A DNA stretch of 44,889 nucleotides from NCBI GenBank assembly GCA_002403855.1, contig DHIO01000039.1, positions 1,088-45,976 on the forward strand. The letters are read 5' to 3'. Source of the stretch: Acidimicrobiia bacterium UBA4744. GTDB lineage: Bacteria > Actinomycetota > Acidimicrobiia > Spongiisociales > UBA4744. The translations under genes and the position numbers were made by a program. The number at the start of each line of letters is the position of its first letter. Position 1 is the first letter of the stretch. Under the pieces are notes generated by a model. It ran no database searches and was not told where the DNA came from. It worked only from the letters and a program-made list of their open reading frames with translations. Shown one piece after another: positions 1 through 7,487 of the stretch.

Positions 1-2169
1 GATCTGACCGGGTCGATCGTGATCGACGTCTCGGGGGTGGATATAGCGGTGGCGGGTAGCTATTCGGTTTCGTATTCGGTGGAGGATTCTGCGGGGAATT
101 GGGCGGAGGCGTTCCGGACGGTTGAGGTAGTGATGGTCAACCGGCCGCCGGTGGTGTCCAATCCCGGGGTGCAGACCAGCGAGGTCGGCTTAGAGGTGAT
201 GCTGCAGATTGAGGCCTTCGATCCGGATGGTGATGGGTTGACGTTCGGGGCGGCGGGGTTGCCGCCGGGGTTGTCGATCAGCCCGGCGGGTTTGATCAGC
301 GGCACGGTTCCTCTGGACGGGGCGGGGACCTATCCGGTGACGGTGACGGTGACCGACGATGGGCTGCCGAACCTGTCGGATCAGACCTCGTTTGTGTGGG
401 TGGTGACCGACAGCAATCTGCCGCCGGTTGCTTCCAACGATCAGTACCCGGTGGATGAAGGCGCCACCCTCACCGTTGCGGCTCCGGGGGTGTTGGGCAA
501 CGACGTCGATCCGGAAGGCGAGCCGATCACGGCGGTGCTGGTCACCCCGCCGAGCCGGGGAACCCTGACCCTGGCCGCCGACGGGTCGTTTGTCTATACC
601 CACACGGCCGGGGACGGGGTGGATGACAGTTTCACCTATCTGGCGACCGATCCCCGGGGTGGGACCGGGCTGGCGGTGGTGACTATCGGGGTTCGGGAGA
701 ATCTGGCGCCGGTGGTGGTGGCCGATGTGGTAGCCATCGACGAGGACACGGTGGGCCGCATCGACGTGCTGGTGAACGATTCGGACCCGGAGGGTGCCCC
801 GTTGACGGTGGTGGGGGTCGAGCAGCCGGCCCACGGGGTGGTGACCGTCCGGGCTGATGGCACCTTGTTGTTTGTGCCCGAAAAGGACTGGTTCGGGTCG
901 ACCGGGTTCGCCTATCTGGTGAGCGACGGTCGCAAATCTGCCCGGGGGCTGGTCACGGTGCTGGTGGCGGCGGTGAACGACCTGCCGGTGGGAGGCCCGG
1001 ACGGCTACCGCTTCGGTCGTTACGGACCCCAAACGCTGGCGGTGTTGGTCAACGATTCGGATGTGGACGGCGATCGGCTCTCGGTGGCGGCGGCCGGTGG
1101 GGCCGAGCACGCTCTGCTCGAGGTGGTCGACGGTGAACTGATCTACAACGCCCATGCCGGGTGGGTGGGCACCGAGTCGTTCACCTATACCCTCTCCGAT
1201 GGGCAGGGGGGGCTGGTGGAAGTCACGGTGACGGTCACCGTGGTGGAGGAGGCGCTGGCGGCCGCCAACCAGCTGGCCGACGAGGTGGGGGCCCCCGAAG
1301 TGCCGTTCGAGAACCCGGAAGCGTCCGGTGAGGTGCCGCTCATCGCGTTGACCAGCCCCAAGGCGATCAGCCTGCTGGCGGGGGCGTTCTTCGACAGTTT
1401 CGAGGCGTTACGGCTGCCGCTCGTCTTCTTGCTGATCGCCCTGTTCTGGGCGTTGATCTTCGGCGGCGTGCTGTCCTCACCGTGGTTCCTGTTCGGGGCC
1501 CGCCGCCGCTTCTGGTCGATCGTGCTGGTAGACCGTGAATCGACGGTTTCGGTCTATGCGGAACCGGATTTCGGGTCCCCCACCGTGTACAACTACCCGC
1601 CCACCACCCAGAACATCCACTCCACCGGAGCCCCCAAACGCAAGGGCAACACCACTTGGATGCCCATCGATACCCCCAACGGGGAAGGATGGATCAACGC
1701 TCACTACCTGACTCAACAAGTCGACGACGAAACCTTCACCCAGGACCAACGACCCGCCCAACTCGCCGCCCAGTTCGTCACCGCCCTCGCCACCGGGAAC
1801 GCCCGGGCCCTCCAAAAACTGGTCTCCCCCCGTGGTCTGGCCGCCATCCGCTACGGGACCCCGGTAGTGGTACCTCCCCGCCGTCTCCCAGCGCTCCTCA
1901 ACACCGAGAAGGAGCCGGGCTGGTGGCGCTCCGACGCCCTCACCGCCATGGAAGCCCTCTTCCCCGAACGGCTCGCCGAACCCTTCCTCAGCACCTACTG
2001 GGCCGGACAACAACCCGAACAACCAACCACCGCCGCCACCCTGCTGGTCCCCGCCGGAATCCGCAACTTCCACCGCTACACCTACACCACCCCGGACGGC
2101 ACCTGGTGGCTCCTCTTCGAATACCGCAAGAACCACCTCACCATCGCCGGCATCGCCCTCGCCGAATAA
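1..2169 (+). CDS. Ig/cadherin-like repeat surface protein, 5' truncated by window edge
   Basis: The frame is open from base 1, so the gene starts upstream; 722 codons are visible. Five Ig-like or cadherin-like units of about 90 residues follow each other (about 1-47 partial, 48-138, 139-234, 235-326, 327-415), with recurring NRPPV or NLPPV starts, VLGNDVDPEG and VLVNDSDPEG calcium-site-like motifs, and TVTVTV ends. A linker leads to one membrane segment at about 470-495. Behind it is GARRRFW, whose positive charges suggest this side is cytoplasmic. Then come an SH3-like segment (about 504-572, with GWINAHYL near its end) and a last domain of about 140 residues that I do not recognise. Repeats of this kind are known from adhesins and envelope proteins. 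The GC-rich third positions and the frame are consistent throughout. The function is inferred from architecture only. Confidence 0.85.
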   Translation, partial: DLTGSIVIDVSGVDIAVAGSYSVSYSVEDSAGNWAEAFRTVEVVMVNRPPVVSNPGVQTSEVGLEVMLQIEAFDPDGDGLTFGAAGLPPGLSISPAGLISGTVPLDGAGTYPVTVTVTDDGLPNLSDQTSFVWVVTDSNLPPVASNDQYPVDEGATLTVAAPGVLGNDVDPEGEPITAVLVTPPSRGTLTLAADGSFVYTHTAGDGVDDSFTYLATDPRGGTGLAVVTIGVRENLAPVVVADVVAIDEDTVGRIDVLVNDSDPEGAPLTVVGVEQPAHGVVTVRADGTLLFVPEKDWFGSTGFAYLVSDGRKSARGLVTVLVAAVNDLPVGGPDGYRFGRYGPQTLAVLVNDSDVDGDRLSVAAAGGAEHALLEVVDGELIYNAHAGWVGTESFTYTLSDGQGGLVEVTVTVTVVEEALAAANQLADEVGAPEVPFENPEASGEVPLIALTSPKAISLLAGAFFDSFEALRLPLVFLLIALFWALIFGGVLSSPWFLFGARRRFWSIVLVDRESTVSVYAEPDFGSPTVYNYPPTTQNIHSTGAPKRKGNTTWMPIDTPNGEGWINAHYLTQQVDDETFTQDQRPAQLAAQFVTALATGNARALQKLVSPRGLAAIRYGTPVVVPPRRLPALLNTEKEPGWWRSDALTAMEALFPERLAEPFLSTYWAGQQPEQPTTAATLLVPAGIRNFHRYTYTTPDGTWWLLFEYRKNHLTIAGIALAE

Positions 2170-2189
2170 CCACCTAACCAGCCGAGTTC

Positions 2190-2280
2190 GAGTTTCCAGG
2201 CTCAAGTCCCAGGCAATCCTGGAACCCGAAACCCGAAACCTGGAACCTTGAACCTGCAACCTGGAACCTGCGAACCGAGG
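2190..2280. repeat. 7-bp tandem repeat array with inverted half, convergent gap
   Basis: Eight direct 7-bp units run from 2218 to 2273: CCTGGAA, CCCGAAA, CCCGAAA, CCTGGAA, CCTTGAA, CCTGCAA, CCTGGAA, CCTGCGA. The stretch just before (2192-2213) carries the reverse complement of similar units, so CCAGG-CAAT-CCTGG can form a small hairpin at 2209-2222. The array fills the gap between two genes that converge. The same unit sequences recur at 28455. Confidence 0.9.
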
Positions 2281-2290
2281 ACCGGTCTAC

Positions 2291-3772
2291 CTACCAGCGG
2301 AAGAGGGTCCGGGCGAGGGCTTTCCAGTACCGCATGCCGCGCCGCGGTTGCCAGATACCCAACAGCTTCGACGTCGCCCGGGGCAACCGGGCTGCCGTGA
2401 TGCTCTTCGGGTAGCAGAACGTGGTGCGGATTCCGTCCTCGCCGAAGTTGGACCCGGAGCCGGAATCGCCGATTCCGCCGAAGGAGACGGTGGGGACTAT
2501 GAAGTTGACGGCAACGTCGTTGACCGCCACGGTTCCGGACTTCATCTGCGATGCAAACCGTTTGGCCCGGTCCCGATCTTCGGACCAGACCGAACCATGC
2601 AGGCCGAACCGGGTGTCGTTGGCGAGGCGCAGAGCCTCCCTCCCATCGGACACACGGATCACCGGAATTACCGGACCGAACGTCTCCTCCTGGACGATCG
2701 TCATGGAGTGGTCGACGTCGACCAGGAGGGTCGGCTCGAAGTAGATACCGCTTTCGGTGACGGCCCGCTTGCCGCCCCGCACCACGCGGGCCCCCTTGTC
2801 CACCGCGTCCTGTACGTGCGCTTCGATGACGGCCAGCTGCGGGGGATGGATGATCGGTCCGATCTCCCGCTCGTCCTCGGTGGCGACGGCCACCCGGTCA
2901 AACACCCGGTCCAGTTCCAGGAGGAACTCGTCGTAGATCGAATCGACCACATAGAGCCGTTCCACGGAGATGCACGCCTGTCCTGCATTGATCATTCCAC
3001 CCCACAGCGCGGCCCGGGCGGTCTGCTTCAGATCGGCATCGTCGAGCACGACCATGGCGTCGTTGCCGCCCAACTCCAGGATGACGGGCGTCAATCGCTT
3101 GGCAGCTTCGGCGGCCACTAGTTTGCCGACCTCGGTGGAGCCGGTGAAGGCCAGCACGTCGACGGAGCTTTCGGCCAGCGCCGCGCCGGTGGCTCCGTTG
3201 CCGTGGATCACCTGCACGAGGTCGGGGGGCAGTCCTGCCTGCTCCGCCAGCTCGGCGAAGAGCTGCCCGGTCAGCGGAGTGATCTCGGAGGGCTTGAGCA
3301 CCACCGAACACCCGGCCGACAGTGCAGTGATCGTCGGGATCATCGCCAGAAAGAACGGATAGTTCCAGGGTGTGATGACGCCGGCGACTCCCCGAGGGTG
3401 ATACTCGGTCCATCCCTTGGTGGTCACAAAGGGCCACGAACCGCCGCGTCGGGGCTGCAGGAGCTTCTCGGCGTTGCGGATGTAGTAGTCCATCACGGTC
3501 AACCCCGAGACAACGTCGGTGGAATAAGCCTCGGAGAGAGGTTTGCCGGTCTCGGAACGCACTACTTCTGCGATGTGCTCGCCCTGCTCCAACACCGTCT
3601 GTTTGAAACGCTTGAGGTATGCCCGCCGTTCCTTGTGGTCCAGCTGTTTCCATTCCGAGAACGCCTTGCGGGAGCGTTCCACCACCGCCGGCACTTCCTC
3701 CGGCGGCGTGACGGGGACTTCGCCGACCGGCAACCCCGTCCGAGGATCGTGGGAGGTGAGATTCTCGGTCAT
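2291..3772 (-). CDS. NAD(P)-dependent aldehyde dehydrogenase (succinate-semialdehyde dehydrogenase-like)
   Basis: A 493-residue ALDH-superfamily enzyme that oxidises an aldehyde to the acid with NAD(P)+. The fold markers are in order: TPWNYPFF, LKPSEITPLT, FTGSTEVGK for the cofactor site, catalytic Glu233 in LELGGN, catalytic Cys267 in GQACIS, and EETFGPV near residue 360. The tail after FCYPKS is extended by about 40 residues with several Arg and Lys, as in actinobacterial succinic-semialdehyde-type members. I chose the ATG at 3772 because GGAG stands 7 bases upstream. An in-frame ATG at 3844 would add 24 residues but has its purine run directly against the codon. The exact substrate cannot be read from the sequence. 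The next gene in the same direction ends at 3858. Confidence 0.93.
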   Translation of the reverse strand: MTENLTSHDPRTGLPVGEVPVTPPEEVPAVVERSRKAFSEWKQLDHKERRAYLKRFKQTVLEQGEHIAEVVRSETGKPLSEAYSTDVVSGLTVMDYYIRNAEKLLQPRRGGSWPFVTTKGWTEYHPRGVAGVITPWNYPFFLAMIPTITALSAGCSVVLKPSEITPLTGQLFAELAEQAGLPPDLVQVIHGNGATGAALAESSVDVLAFTGSTEVGKLVAAEAAKRLTPVILELGGNDAMVVLDDADLKQTARAALWGGMINAGQACISVERLYVVDSIYDEFLLELDRVFDRVAVATEDEREIGPIIHPPQLAVIEAHVQDAVDKGARVVRGGKRAVTESGIYFEPTLLVDVDHSMTIVQEETFGPVIPVIRVSDGREALRLANDTRFGLHGSVWSEDRDRAKRFASQMKSGTVAVNDVAVNFIVPTVSFGGIGDSGSGSNFGEDGIRTTFCYPKSITAARLPRATSKLLGIWQPRRGMRYWKALARTLFRW

Positions 3773-3857
3773 GGTTTCGCTCCGGTTCGCCGTTCGCTCG
3801 ATGATATGCGAGAACGCCCCGCTGGTGACGGGCGAACGACTCATCCTCTCGTTTTGT

Positions 3858-4427
3858 TCAGGTACTTGCCTCAGAAGGGGCCGCGGAGCTGCGCCCCTCC
3901 TGGGTGACGGTCGAGGTGCCGGCGGCCGAGGCGGCGGCGGCCGAGGCGGCCGCTTCCCAGGCCCGTACGATGATATGCCAGCTCAGCATGACGGCCTCGA
4001 GTGGAACCGGGAGATCGGCCTTGATCAGCAAGCGGTTGAATGACGCCACCCCGCCATCCAGTCGGGCCACGGTGCCTCCGCCCAATTCGATCGACCATCT
4101 GCGCAGTGCCATCGATTGGGCGCGGAGTTCGTAGCCGAAGCTGTCACCGGTCAGATCCCAGGACCGACCCAGCCAGGTCTGCCGTTCGCCGCGGGCCAGC
4201 AACTCATCCCGTTCGGTCAGCTCAACGATGCCCCAGCCGTCGGGACTGATGAGCCAGTGACGCCCGTCGTCGAGTTCAACCTCGGAGGTGCGTCGCCAGA
4301 CGTGCCGGCGACCGACGGCGATCAGGCCGCTATTCCGGCGCAGCTCCCAGATGCGCGAGAAGAGAGTGCTCCGCATTTCCCCGGTGCCGACGAACGGTAC
4401 CGTCCGGGTCGGGGTTCGCTCAGACAT
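3858..4427 (-). CDS. hypothetical protein, 189 aa
   Basis: Not recognised with confidence. The first 150 residues are a mixed, probably beta-rich domain with many Trp and Arg (IWELRRNSGL, RRHVWRRTSEVELDDG, LLARGERQTWLGRSWDL). The scattered short strands are reminiscent of LURP-one/tubby-like folds, but this is only an impression. The last 35 residues are Ala, Ser and Thr rich and look disordered. There is no signal peptide or clear membrane segment, although LPVPLEAVMLSWHIIVRAW is hydrophobic. The start lies 8 bases after the stop of the upstream gene that starts at 4879, so the two are probably translated from one mRNA. Confidence 0.7.
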   Translation of the reverse strand: MSERTPTRTVPFVGTGEMRSTLFSRIWELRRNSGLIAVGRRHVWRRTSEVELDDGRHWLISPDGWGIVELTERDELLARGERQTWLGRSWDLTGDSFGYELRAQSMALRRWSIELGGGTVARLDGGVASFNRLLIKADLPVPLEAVMLSWHIIVRAWEAAASAAAASAAGTSTVTQEGRSSAAPSEAST

Positions 4428-4435
4428 CGCTTCCG

Positions 4436-4879
4436 CTAGCTCTCGGCGGGCGGGCCTTCCTCGTCTTTGGGCTCCTCGGCCGCAGCCTCCGCCGGTTCTT
4501 CGGCGGTATCTTCGGTCACCTCCGGTTCGGCCTCGACCTCCGGCTCGGCCTCAGTCTCCAAGTCGGGCTCGGTACGGCCGATGGCTCGCTGTAGTGCGTC
4601 CCCGACCTCCTGGAGAGTCGCCCCGAAGGCCGCCAGGAGCGAGTTCGCGGCCAACTTGGCGTCCTCCTTCACCTCGGCGTCGCGGAACGCATTGCCGACC
4701 GACGAGAAGGCGGTGTCCACCTCATCGGCCACCTTCCTGAAGGTCTTGTCGGACTCCTCGGTGGTCTCACCGGCTTCCGCTCGCTCCTCTTCGAGCGTGC
4801 GATAGTGGACCCGAAACTTGTGCCCCAGCTCCGTGAACTTCTCTCCGACTTCCTTCCATGCCGACTCGACGTCGCTCAT
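4436..4879 (-). CDS. small acidic helical protein, 147 aa
   Basis: No family recognised. Residues 1-100 are predicted by eye to be almost entirely helical and amphipathic (SAWKEVGEKFTELGHKFRVH, then KVADEVDTAFSSVGNAF), which suggests a coiled-coil or bundle. Residues 105-147 are a Glu/Pro/Ala-rich acidic tail that is probably disordered. No Cys and no signal peptide. The ATG at 4879 is preferred because AAAGGGG lies 5 bases upstream; a GTG two codons earlier is possible. Only 24 bases separate this start from the divergent exonuclease start, so its promoter probably lies within the opposite coding region. It probably forms a two-gene unit with the 189-residue protein downstream. Confidence 0.75.
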   Translation of the reverse strand: MSDVESAWKEVGEKFTELGHKFRVHYRTLEEERAEAGETTEESDKTFRKVADEVDTAFSSVGNAFRDAEVKEDAKLAANSLLAAFGATLQEVGDALQRAIGRTEPDLETEAEPEVEAEPEVTEDTAEEPAEAAAEEPKDEEGPPAES

Positions 4880-4890
4880 GACCACCCCTT

Positions 4891-4896
4891 TACTAT
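4891..4896 (+). promoter_or_regulatory. -10 element TACTAT, probable leaderless start
   Basis: TACTAT ends 7 bases before the ATG at 4904 and there is no Shine-Dalgarno sequence, so the mRNA probably begins at or next to the start codon. Confidence 0.5.
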
Positions 4897-4903
4897 CGGA
4901 TCA

Positions 4904-5773
4904 ATGCGACTTCACCTTCTCGATGCTACCTATGAGTTGTTCCGCGCGTTCTACGGTGGGGGCCCACCCCGGCAGTCATCCGATGGACGTGAGGTGAAAG
5001 GCGTCCACGGCATCATCGAATCGACGTTGTCGCTCCTTCGCCAGCCGGGTGTCACCCATCTTGCGGCGGCGACCGACAAGGTGGTCCGCTCCTTTCGCAA
5101 CGACCTCTTCGACGGGTACAAGACCGAAGCGGGGATGGATCCGGACATTCTCGAACAGTTCCCGCTGGCCGAGCGGGCACTCGAGGCGCTCGGGGTCGTG
5201 GTATGGAAGATGGAGGAGTTCGAGGCCGACGATGCGCTGGCCACGGGCGCCCTGGGGTTCTCCGACGAGGTGGAGCAGGTGGTGATCCTCACACCCGACA
5301 AAGACCTCGCCCAGTGCGTCGTGGGGGACCGGGTGGTGATGTTCGATCGCCGGCGGGGAATCGTCATCGATGAAGGCGGCGTATGGGAGAAATTCGGAAT
5401 CGGTCCTGAATCGATTCCCGATTACCTGGGCCTGGTCGGCGACACGGCCGACGGTATCCCGGGCGTTCCGGCCTGGGGAGCGAAATCGGCTTCGACCTTG
5501 CTGGCCCGATACGGGCATCTCGATCGCATTCCTCCCAACGCACGGGATTGGGCTGTGAAGGTGCGGGGGGCGGAACGCTTGGCGGCCAATCTGCGCGAAC
5601 ACCGGGGGGAGGCGGATCTCTACCGGCAACTGGCGACGCTGCGAAGGGATGTGCCGCTGGTCGAAAGCCTCGAGGATCTCCGCTGGCAGGGAGTCCGTCG
5701 GGACGACTTCCTCGACTTGTGCGACGAGTTCGGCTTCGACGAGGTGCGGAATCGGCCCCACAAGTGGGTGTGA
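4904..5773 (+). CDS. 5'-3' exonuclease-fold protein (PolA N-domain / FEN-like)
   Basis: 289 residues, matching stand-alone 5'-nuclease proteins related to the N-terminal domain of DNA polymerase I. The N-terminus has the first metal-binding Asp (HLLDATYELFRAFYG). FEADDALATGA and LTPDKDLAQCV give the acidic I-region cluster, and DYLGLVGDTADGIPGVPAWG with ARYG is the helix-hairpin-helix that binds DNA. Family role: structure-specific 5'-3' cleavage of DNA or RNA flaps during repair or primer removal. I place the start at 4904 because homology begins there; the in-frame codons upstream lie in the opposite-strand gene. The nuclease is not fused to a polymerase, so it is not PolA itself. Confidence 0.88.
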   Translation: MRLHLLDATYELFRAFYGGGPPRQSSDGREVKGVHGIIESTLSLLRQPGVTHLAAATDKVVRSFRNDLFDGYKTEAGMDPDILEQFPLAERALEALGVVVWKMEEFEADDALATGALGFSDEVEQVVILTPDKDLAQCVVGDRVVMFDRRRGIVIDEGGVWEKFGIGPESIPDYLGLVGDTADGIPGVPAWGAKSASTLLARYGHLDRIPPNARDWAVKVRGAERLAANLREHRGEADLYRQLATLRRDVPLVESLEDLRWQGVRRDDFLDLCDEFGFDEVRNRPHKWV

Positions 5774-5963
5774 GGCAGAACTTGTTCGGCTTCCAGCTTT
5801 CAGACCCCTTCGGTCCCAGGTTCCAGGGAACGGGCTCATTGCCTGGCTTGCTGGCGGCTGGTGACGGATGATTGGCGACCGGCGGCGAAAACACCTGCCA
5901 TTCCATCGCAATTCCGGCTTTCGTCATTCAGTTTCAGCAACCGAAATGCCGAAACTATAAGAG
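5774..5963. repeat. intergenic gap with degenerate 7-bp repeat remnant
   Basis: 190 bases between two + strand genes with no coding signal. Read on the minus strand, 5860-5786 contains units like those of the large arrays (CCAGCCG, CCAGCAA, then CCTGGAA, CCTGGGA), here decayed and mostly out of register. Just before the kinase start, AACTAT or TATAAG at 5953-5961 is a possible -10 element, with TTTCAG 18 bases upstream of TATAAG as a weak -35. Confidence 0.45.
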
Positions 5964-7487
5964 ATGAAGCGACTTTCAGCTGTTGCCGGTCGCCACGGCG
6001 ACCGCAAGCGCGTCGTATCCATAGCCGGCGGCGCGGTAGCCGCCATCGTGTTTCTGGCTCTGGCGTTGATCTTCACCAATGCGTATGGGTCCGAACAGGT
6101 GGCCGCCAACGCCCGCGCCCTGCACTGGACCAATGCAACCCTCGGATCGGCGTCCATTGCCCGCGCCTCGAACGCGCAGGCCGTTGTGTTCACGGTCGAT
6201 GAGCAGCTCGGCGTTGCCGATCCGAATGCGGCACTCCAAGCCAGGGAGGAGGCAGAAACCAACCTGGCCAATCTCGAAGTCTGGATCGACGGCTGGGAAT
6301 CTGCCTTCTCGGACCCTGATACCGTCGGTCTGCTCGACGGATTCCTGGCCACCAGCCGTCAGGTCCTGACGCTACTCGAATCCGGCGATGTCAACGACGC
6401 GGTGGAGCTGAACAACGGTGAAGCCGAGAAGCAGCATGCGTCGGTGACCGTTGCGTTGGAGAGCGCCCAGAACGACATCACCAAAGAGATCGACGATACC
6501 GAAGCCCTGGCCGGTCTCGTGGGCGCCATCACCCGTTTCCTGGTGACCTTGCTCATTCCGGTCGGAACGATCCTCATCTACCGCTGGCTGGTTCACCGCC
6601 AGGCGGTGCGCAGCAACATGGCTCTTCAGGTCAAGCTGGAGGCCGAACAGAAGCTTCGCAAGGCCCGGGACGAGTTCATCGCCAACATCTCTCACGAGAT
6701 CCGGACGCCGCTGACCAGCATTTACGGGTTCTCCGAGGTCTTGATCGACGAGGGCCTCGTGGATCCTGATATGGCCATGGAGTTGATCACGCTCATCAGC
6801 GGCGAGAGCGCCGAGCTGTCCCGCATGGTGGAGGATCTGTTGACTGCCGCCCGTCTGGACGCCAACGTTCTCAACTTCAAGTACGAGGCGGTGTCGGTGG
6901 CCGATGAGATCGCCACCGTAACGGCCCCGATGGTTCGCAGCGGTGCCGACGTCCTAGTCGAAGTGCCGCGGGTCATGATCTGGGCAGACCAGATGCGGTT
7001 CCGTCAAATCATCCGCAACCTGATCTCCAACGCCATCAAACATGGCGGTGCGCACGTGAGGATCTCGGGCCGCTCGGAGGGTGCCCGCTTCCTGCTCACG
7101 GTGGCCGACGACGGGCCCGGCGTTCCCGAGGAGATCGAGGGAAGAATCTTCGAACGTTTCATCCATGAAGGAAGCGAGCCGCTGCTGACCGGGAGTGTCG
7201 GCCTGGGCCTGGCCATCGCCAAGATGCTGAGTGATGAGATGGAAGGAGACTTGACGTACGAGCGGGTCGACGGCGAAACCCGGTTCGTGCTGGGCCTTCT
7301 GCGGGCGACCGAGGCGCTCGCCCGCGAACCGGAGTTTGTGGAGGACGGTCTGGCGGCCGGGAGAAGCGGCAGATTCGGTGGCATTGCAGCCAGCTTCGCC
7401 GGGAACGGCGGGAAGAAGCAAGGCAACGGAAGGGGAGCAGAAGGGATCGACGTCCTGTCGGCGGACGATCCCTGGAGCGACCGATGA
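5964..7487 (+). CDS. membrane sensor histidine kinase
   Basis: 507 residues. Membrane segments lie at about 14-34 and 185-207 and bracket a helical extracellular sensor of about 150 residues. The cytoplasmic part has a HisKA domain with phosphoacceptor His244 in NISHEIRTPLTSIYG, then the HATPase with the N box (NLISNAIKHGG), G1 (VADDGPGVPEE), F box (IFERF) and G2 (GSVGLGLAIAK). The last 60 residues are Gly/Lys rich and probably disordered. The stop overlaps the next start as ATGA, so this kinase is translationally coupled to the giant surface protein. No response regulator is adjacent; the nearest is the OmpR-type gene at 12114, which has its own kinase. Confidence 0.93.
   Translation: MKRLSAVAGRHGDRKRVVSIAGGAVAAIVFLALALIFTNAYGSEQVAANARALHWTNATLGSASIARASNAQAVVFTVDEQLGVADPNAALQAREEAETNLANLEVWIDGWESAFSDPDTVGLLDGFLATSRQVLTLLESGDVNDAVELNNGEAEKQHASVTVALESAQNDITKEIDDTEALAGLVGAITRFLVTLLIPVGTILIYRWLVHRQAVRSNMALQVKLEAEQKLRKARDEFIANISHEIRTPLTSIYGFSEVLIDEGLVDPDMAMELITLISGESAELSRMVEDLLTAARLDANVLNFKYEAVSVADEIATVTAPMVRSGADVLVEVPRVMIWADQMRFRQIIRNLISNAIKHGGAHVRISGRSEGARFLLTVADDGPGVPEEIEGRIFERFIHEGSEPLLTGSVGLGLAIAKMLSDEMEGDLTYERVDGETRFVLGLLRATEALAREPEFVEDGLAAGRSGRFGGIAASFAGNGGKKQGNGRGAEGIDVLSADDPWSDR

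Noticed and set aside
190..1155. Long open frame on the minus strand under the first surface-protein gene
   Set aside because: The high GC content and repeat structure of the + strand gene keep the antisense frames open; the His/Arg/Gly-rich translation has no domain pattern.
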